NCBI GenBank assembly: GCA_003499955.1
Contig: DNRP01000010.1
Coordinates: 2,853-27,127, forward strand
Source of the DNA: Cyanobacteria bacterium UBA9971
GTDB lineage: Bacteria; Cyanobacteriota; Vampirovibrionia; Gastranaerophilales; UBA9971
Length of the DNA: 24,275 nucleotides
Direction of reading: 5' to 3'
Below, in pieces: positions 20,406 to 24,275 of this stretch. The translations under genes and the position numbers were made by a program. The notes under the pieces are model-generated. The model saw only the letters and a list, made by a program, of their open reading frames with translations. It was not told where the DNA came from and made no database searches. Each line of letters starts with the position of its first letter. Within the stretch, counting starts at the first letter, position 1.

Positions 20406-20447
20406 GTTATTTATGATTTGTCGTATGTTTAAGAGAGGAATGGTTTT

Positions 20448-20873
20448 ATGGCAAAAATATGGTGTTGTAGAAGATTTCAGCATGCCGAGGTCTTTAAAAT
20501 AACCCCTACAAAAAAAGATGTTTTTGAAGAATTTGTTTTATATAATCAGTGTTGTTCTTGTTGTAAGAAGCCGATTCTTGAAATTCTCAGAGCTGATGTT
20601 GAGGAAAATATTCTTAAACCTGTCAGGTTGAATTCAAAAAATATTCCAAATTTTATAAAAAATATGGAAGTTCTCTGGAAGCCAAGAAAATTTTCTCATT
20701 CAAAAAATAAAATTTCCAAATTCATTCTTGATTATAATGAATTTGGAAAAATTAAAAAATGTTCTAAAAATCTTTCAGGGTTAAGTATAGGAAGAATCGA
20801 AACTGATCCTGTAATTAACCTTAAAAATTATAAAGTTTATCAACAAATAGGAAATTTGAAAATTAGTCTGTAA
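20448..20873 (+). CDS. Unknown 141-residue protein with CCxCC cluster
   Basis: Begins MAKIWCCRRFQHAEVF, with CC at 6-7, and has NQCCSCCKKPI at about 33-43. The five-to-six Cys in the first 43 residues suggest a zinc- or metal-binding knuckle. The rest is basic (many Lys, Asn) with helices and strands but no membrane segment, ending NLKISL. AGAGAGGAATGG precedes the ATG. Lying 0.6 kb before the terminase genes on the same strand, it is probably a phage protein. A role in transcription control or packaging would fit but is unsupported. Its last 11 bases overlap the end of a convergent minus-strand gene. Confidence 0.6.
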   Translation: MAKIWCCRRFQHAEVFKITPTKKDVFEEFVLYNQCCSCCKKPILEILRADVEENILKPVRLNSKNIPNFIKNMEVLWKPRKFSHSKNKISKFILDYNEFGKIKKCSKNLSGLSIGRIETDPVINLKNYKVYQQIGNLKISL

Positions 20874-21060
20874 TTTTTTCTTGTTTTTCGGGTATTTCGC
20901 TGAGTTTGTCTGCAACTATTTTCATGTAGTTTGCCAAAATTCCCATTTTTTCATCGATGTTTCTTGTTCTTTTGCTTTCAACTACATTAAGGTATGTTAA
21001 AAAGATTAAAACAATAAACAGTAAAGGTAATAAAGATATCATAACAGGATCAATAATCAT
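20863..21060 (-). CDS. Small membrane protein with cytoplasmic coiled coil
   Basis: 65 residues from the ATG at 21060, preceded by AAGGAG. An ATG nine codons upstream lacks a ribosome-binding site. One membrane helix (about 5-26, PVMISLLPLLFIVLIFLTYL), then a charged helix (28-62, RTRNIDEKMGILANYMKIV). Topology matches the holin-like protein at 5018-5251 without clear sequence similarity. It is the only minus-strand gene in the right phage block and overlaps its convergent neighbour by 11 bases. A -35/-10 pair TTGTCA-N17-TAGAAT lies just upstream on the minus strand. It may act in superinfection exclusion or the host envelope; this is speculation. Confidence 0.6.
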   Translation of the reverse strand: MIIDPVMISLLPLLFIVLIFLTYLNVVESKRTRNIDEKMGILANYMKIVADKLSEIPEKQEKITD

Positions 21061-21475
21061 TTTTTTCTCCTTGAGTATATGCTTCATTATATATTCTATA
21101 TAATAAATCCTGTTTTGACAATTTTTTTTTAAAATTTAACAATATATTTATATATAAATTTCAAAAAAGTTTTTTATAAATTTACGCATAAAAAAAGAGA
21201 GTTTTTCTCTCTTGTGTCTTTCCTTTCCTTTCCTTATTAAAAAAGGATTTTCCCTTTCTGTTTTTGTGGAGTCTTCTTTGTGGAGTCTTTGTACATATAT
21301 AAAAACCCGGAAAATAAATAAATTTCCTTTTTAAAAACCGAAAAATTGTTGTTAACAGTTGATTAATATAGGTTTTAAATCTTTTTGAAGTATCGAATAT
21401 TTTTTTAATATTAACTTTTTCAATATTTTGTATATGAAAAATTTTGTAACTATTTCGTAACATAAGAAGCTGGTC
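21061..21475. other. Gene-free region before the terminase operon
   Basis: Contains a hairpin AAGAGAG/CTCTCTT (21195-21213) with T-run on the minus strand, a double GTGGAGTCTT (near 21268 and 21283), CCTTT repeats, and a pair of direct repeats TTTTGTAAC and TTTCGTAAC around 21442-21462, shortly before the start codon at 21476. A + strand promoter for the terminase operon should lie here, but no good -35/-10 pair was found. Confidence 0.45.
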
Positions 21476-21784
21476 ATGGTTAGAAGTAAAAAAAATTTGC
21501 GAAGCGGAAATGTAACTCAAAATGGCAGTGAAGAGCAGGTAGAACATACCGAAATGTATGTCAATTCTAATTTTAATACTTTAAATTCCCTCGATTTTCT
21601 TTTAAATGATATTCTCAAGCAGATAAAAATTATTTCTGCGGAAGAAAAAGATGCTCCTTACACAAAGCTTATAGAACTTTTTTTTAAGGGTGTGGATCTT
21701 ATGGAAAAGTTTAATGCTCCTAAAATTCAGGATTCGCAGCCACAGAATAATTTTATTGAAGGGGTTGAGGAGGACAGGATTTAA
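21476..21784 (+). CDS. Candidate small terminase subunit
   Basis: 102 residues. The first 25 are low-complexity and partly repeat-derived (LRSG from TTGCGAAGCGG). A short helical core follows (about 38-80, LNSLDFLLNDILKQIKIISA, then TKLIELFFKGVDLMEKF) and a polar tail. Small terminase subunits recognise the pac/cos site and feed DNA to the large subunit. The assignment rests on position 42 bases before the large subunit and on size, not on a visible HTH. The ribosome-binding site at the annotated ATG is weak. A start at 21557 (MYVNS) is possible and would remove the repeat-derived part. Confidence 0.5.
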   Translation: MVRSKKNLRSGNVTQNGSEEQVEHTEMYVNSNFNTLNSLDFLLNDILKQIKIISAEEKDAPYTKLIELFFKGVDLMEKFNAPKIQDSQPQNNFIEGVEEDRI

Positions 21785-21826
21785 CTCGGCGTTAATTAAC
21801 CGGTATTTCGAATTGAGTATTTTGAC

Positions 21827-23104
21827 ATGAAATATAAGCTATTAAAGACACAAAAGGAATTTCTTGAAGTTCCTCATTCTTATAATCTGGATGTAGCGGT
21901 GTATCAGGGTGGGTTTGGTTCAGGAAAAACTTTTGCGGGGTCGCTTCTGGGGATTCTTCTTTGTATGAAATTTCCCGGTATTCGCGGTCTTGTCGGAGCT
22001 CAAACTTACACGCTCGTCAGAGATACCACTCTTACCAGTTATTTTGACCATCTTGAAAAGCTCGGTTATAAAAAAGGGGTTCATTTTGATTTCAGTAAAA
22101 CTGAAGCGAAATTGAGTTTTAAAAACGGGTCGGAAATTCTTTTCCGGCATTTTGATGATGATACAAAGCTTAAATCCTTAAATCTCGGGTTTGTTGAGAT
22201 TGAAGAAATGTCTGATGTTCCCGAGTCAACTTTTAACATGCTTTTGGGGCGTTTGCGTCAAGCTGGCATCCCTAGATACAGGCTTTTTGGACATACAAAT
22301 CCCGAATTTTCCAAGGGGTGGATTTATAAGAATTTTGTTGAAAAGCCTAAGCCTAATTACAGGTTAATTATTGCTCCCACTACTGAAAATACTTTTCTTC
22401 CCGACGGGTTTGTCGAGAATTTGAGGCGGGCTTATGATTCTGAATATTACGATATTAACGTTTTGGGAAATTTTGGGGATTATTCTAAAGGGCTTGTGAC
22501 AAAAGGGTTTTCTTCCGAAAATATTTGTCAGGTTAATTATTGTCCTGATTTACCCCTTCATATTTCCTGTGATTTTAACGTGGATCCTATGTGTTGGGTT
22601 CTTGCTCATAAATCAGGCGAAAAAGTGTTTTTCTTTGATGAGATTGCTCTTGAAAATACTACGACAGCTCTTGCGGTTGAGGAGTTTTATTCAAGGTATT
22701 CTGCTCACAAAGCCCCTATAATTATTAACGGTGATGCTTCCGGTGATAATCGCTCTGTTACTTCCGAGTATACAAATTATGTCATCATGAGAAACAGGCT
22801 TTCTCAGTTGGGGTTTGCGGTTGATTTTAAAATAAAGCCTTTTAATCCGCCTATTAAAAACAGAATTTCTGCCTGGAATGCTAAAATTAAAAACGTTAAT
22901 GGTGATATAGGGGTTTTTATTTCCCCCAAGTGCAAGTGGCTTGTTTATAATATTGAAAATTTAAAATACAAAGAAGGCTCGTCCTTATTGGATTTGCCTT
23001 CTCATTATCAGATTAAAATCGACAGGAAGCTTAAGTTTCTCGGGCATCCTTTTGATGCGGCTTCTTATATTGTGGAGTATTATTGGCCAGTGCGTCCTGA
23101 GTAA
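21827..23104 (+). CDS. terL: Phage terminase large subunit
   Basis: 425 residues, the usual length. ATPase domain: Walker A GGFGSGKT (28-35), Walker B GFVEIEEM (121-128) with catalytic Glu, and coupling motif GHTNPE (155-160). RNase H-like nuclease domain: CDFNVDP (Asp249), NGDASGD (Asp303) and HPFDAASY (Asp410) give the three acidic metal ligands. The enzyme packages phage DNA into the prohead through the portal and cuts the concatemer. The Gly/Ala-rich 'HTNPEFSKGWIY' region is like PBSX/Terminase_6-type large subunits of short-tailed and other gut phages. It is followed by a small Cys-rich gene and the portal, as in standard packaging modules. The ribosome-binding site is poor. Confidence 0.93.
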   Translation: MKYKLLKTQKEFLEVPHSYNLDVAVYQGGFGSGKTFAGSLLGILLCMKFPGIRGLVGAQTYTLVRDTTLTSYFDHLEKLGYKKGVHFDFSKTEAKLSFKNGSEILFRHFDDDTKLKSLNLGFVEIEEMSDVPESTFNMLLGRLRQAGIPRYRLFGHTNPEFSKGWIYKNFVEKPKPNYRLIIAPTTENTFLPDGFVENLRRAYDSEYYDINVLGNFGDYSKGLVTKGFSSENICQVNYCPDLPLHISCDFNVDPMCWVLAHKSGEKVFFFDEIALENTTTALAVEEFYSRYSAHKAPIIINGDASGDNRSVTSEYTNYVIMRNRLSQLGFAVDFKIKPFNPPIKNRISAWNAKIKNVNGDIGVFISPKCKWLVYNIENLKYKEGSSLLDLPSHYQIKIDRKLKFLGHPFDAASYIVEYYWPVRPE

Positions 23105-23128
23105 GGGTTTTAAGCTTTTGTTTGTCTA

Positions 23129-23164
23129 TTGGACAGATCCTTCGGCTTCGCCTCAGGATGACAA
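23129..23164. repeat. Interspersed 36-bp repeat, copy 1
   Basis: 36 bases identical to 23503-23538. They contain CCTTCGGCTTCGCC and end CAGGATGACAA, with nested arms TCCT/AGGA and GGC/GCC. A shorter 'ctcaggatgacaa' follows at 23170. Confidence 0.9.
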
Positions 23165-23226
23165 AAAAGTCTCAGGATGACAAAAGGGCAATATTTTAAG
23201 TGAAAAATAAAAAGGAGGTTGGGGAT

Positions 23227-23433
23227 ATGTACGTTAATATTAACAAACTTGATGAAGCGCTTCATATTTATGCCGAAGAAGATGATTTATGTTATCTTTG
23301 CGCAAATACGGAAATATGTCCGCTTCTGGCTGCTCTTAGGGAAGAAGCCGTAGTGCTTAGATATGAATTTGTTGGGGTTGGAAGTTGCGATATGTATAGA
23401 GAATTTACTCTTAGTGAGATGATTGCGTTTTAA
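23227..23433 (+). CDS. Small Cys-rich phage protein between terminase and portal
   Basis: 68 residues from the ATG at 23227. AAAGGAGG lies 14 bases upstream, and an alternative GTG at 23200 lies before it. Acidic, with CYLCANTEICPLL in the first half (C-x2-C-x5-C) and GSCDMY later. The four Cys could bind zinc or an Fe-S cluster. Similar short Cys-motif proteins are scattered in phage packaging modules. I do not recognise a named family. Both flanks carry the 36-bp intergenic repeat, so the gene may be a recent insertion into the packaging operon. Confidence 0.6.
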   Translation: MYVNINKLDEALHIYAEEDDLCYLCANTEICPLLAALREEAVVLRYEFVGVGSCDMYREFTLSEMIAF

Positions 23434-23502
23434 ATATATGTCATTTTGAGGGCTTTAGCCCGAAGAATTTGCACAGTTAGTAAATATAGATTTAATTTTA
23501 TG

Positions 23503-23538
23503 TTGGACAGATCCTTCGGCTTCGCCTCAGGATGACAA
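23503..23538. repeat. Interspersed 36-bp repeat, copy 2
   Basis: Exact copy of 23129-23164 in the same orientation. It is preceded by a short inverted repeat GGGCTTTAGCCC (23450-23461). The two copies bracket the small Cys-rich gene. Confidence 0.9.
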
Positions 23539-23606
23539 TGTGGAGTGCGGGATGACAAAAAAGCCTCAGATGACAAATTTTTTAATAAGAAAGGAATGGT
23601 TTTTTT

Positions 23607-24275
23607 ATGCCTTATAATTTTGAATATTTTAAAGAAGAAAAGCCTGTTAAGCTTTCTGAGGAAAACCATGATTTCCTCGTGAGCCATGTTTCAAGCAAAT
23701 GGGACGAGTGGGATGGTCTTAGAAGTCCTAATCTTTCTTCTATCAGCGCGGTTGAAAAAGCCGTTTATCCTACTTATAGACCCGCAGGCTCTAAAATGAG
23801 CATTAATATGCCTGAAATTTACGAAATTAGAGAAACTTATAAAGCGCATCTCTGGAAAAGCTGGTTTACTTCTCTTGAGTCTATGTTTGATGTTCAGGGT
23901 AAATCTAAAGAAGACAATGATAATTCCGCTAAACAAAAAGCTTCTCTGGTTGATGTTTTTCGCAATACTGATTTGGTTTCTAAGCTTGAAAAAGGCATTG
24001 ATAACTGGATTAACAAAGGCGAATTTATTGCGTTTATCAGTTGGTCAACAAAAATTAAACAAAGCAGACGAAAATCTCAACAAGTTTACTCAACGAATAA
24101 TATACTATCCAATCGGTCTGATGTGTTTGGTGATGTTCTTAATTTTGAGAGCGGTTATAGTTTTTCTGATGAGGTAAATTTTAACGAAACAGGTTCGGTA
24201 AATGAATATAGAAAGCTTGAGAATAAGGCTGCTCCGTTCGGAATTGACGAAGGAAAAAATATTTCGAACTCACAG
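23607..24275 (+). CDS. Phage portal protein, N-terminal part
   Basis: Open from the ATG at 23607 to the end of the window (223 codons), with AAGGAA upstream. It starts MPYNFEYFKEEKPVKLSEEN. The helical region with NMPEIYEIRETYKAHLWKSW, and further on KLEKGIDNWINKGEFIAFISWSTKIKQSRR, follows the pattern of podovirus (SU10/P22-like) portals: a helix, then 'W-x-x-x-GE-x-I-x-F-x-x-W-x-T-K-x-K-x-x-R'. The portal is the dodecameric ring through which DNA enters the capsid and which docks the terminase. Position directly after the terminase gene supports the call. The rest lies outside the window. Confidence 0.7.
   Translation, partial: MPYNFEYFKEEKPVKLSEENHDFLVSHVSSKWDEWDGLRSPNLSSISAVEKAVYPTYRPAGSKMSINMPEIYEIRETYKAHLWKSWFTSLESMFDVQGKSKEDNDNSAKQKASLVDVFRNTDLVSKLEKGIDNWINKGEFIAFISWSTKIKQSRRKSQQVYSTNNILSNRSDVFGDVLNFESGYSFSDEVNFNETGSVNEYRKLENKAAPFGIDEGKNISNSQ

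Larger units (their letters stand above)
19620..20447. other. Gene-free 0.8-kb region with operator-like repeats
   Basis: No supported ORF. In order: a TATATT/TATTAT-rich tract (about 19655-19680) that may be the promoter of the minus-strand pair, a hairpin 19818-19842, an 11-bp perfect hairpin 19896-19927, a tandem repeat 19953-19994 followed by TATAAT (20003-20008), an AT-rich stretch without genes, then an interspersed repeat (about 20250-20391) and the terminator 20382-20405. This is the likely left border zone of the right-hand phage block. Confidence 0.5.
20448..24275 (+). mobile_element. Phage/prophage late region, proximal part
   Basis: Cys-rich unknown, small-terminase candidate, large terminase, small Cys-rich protein and portal, all on the + strand in the canonical packaging order. 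The block runs off the right edge. The left border is uncertain. Confidence 0.7.

Noticed and set aside
20278..20502. 74-codon + strand ORF
   Set aside because: It runs through the interspersed hairpin repeat and the terminator at 20382-20405, then overlaps the better-supported gene at 20448.
1..24275. CRISPR array, tRNA/rRNA genes, integrase, transposase or att site
   Set aside because: Read through for regularly spaced repeats, tRNA signatures and recombinase motifs; none was found. Short tandem repeats present are only two to four units without spacers.

Overview
This AT-rich window looks like chromosome or episome of an uncultured gut bacterium of the Vampirovibrionia/Gastranaerophilales ("Melainabacteria") type. 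That assignment is an inference. It rests on low GC, on intergenic hairpin repeats, and on a short peptide signature of the form [VI]-x-[SF]-F-x-G that recurs in otherwise unrelated proteins, a habit I associate with that lineage. No rRNA, tRNA, CRISPR array, integrase or transposase was found.

Layout. (1) 1-5775, + strand: late genes of a short-tailed phage or prophage. These are a truncated head-tail adaptor-like gene, a tail-nozzle-like gene, a secreted coiled-coil protein, a GNAT acetyltransferase and a compact lysis cassette (small helical protein, holin-like membrane protein, N-acetylmuramoyl-L-alanine amidase). A small minus-strand gene with its own terminator sits between adaptor and nozzle. 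(2) 6019-13520: host-like genes. These are hemerythrin, a HEFAH zinc-metallopeptidase-like protein, an HNH-nuclease-like protein with three coiled-coil repeats, a large DHH/DHHA1 phosphoesterase directly upstream of it, a metal-ligand-rich membrane protein, and a 100-residue unknown. (3) 13738-16292: a control and replication module. An excisionase/MerR-type HTH regulator diverges from a tiny membrane-protein gene and a winged-helix replication-initiator-like gene. That gene contains a tandem 21-bp repeat followed by AT-rich DNA, as in a lambda-type internal origin. A palindromic operator-like site recurs here. (4) 16721-20447: sparse DNA with a SIMPL-domain periplasmic protein, a stand-alone LuxR-type HTH protein and several minus-strand genes of 54-70 codons, separated by terminators and repeats. 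(5) 20448-24275, + strand: the start of a phage late region, with a Cys-rich unknown, small-terminase candidate, large terminase, Cys-rich small protein and the first part of a portal protein that runs off the window.

The right end starts a phage morphogenesis operon and the left end finishes one, both on the + strand. Either two prophages flank about 14 kb of host DNA, or one circular phage/phage-plasmid genome is cut inside its structural genes, with regions 2-4 as its non-structural part. The window alone cannot decide. The most interesting signals are the candidate internal origin, the recurring CYGAA-N3-TTCGG operator, the self-contained small-gene cassettes, the shared SF-x-G peptide tag, and an interspersed hairpin repeat that supplies the N-terminal codons of the replication-like gene.
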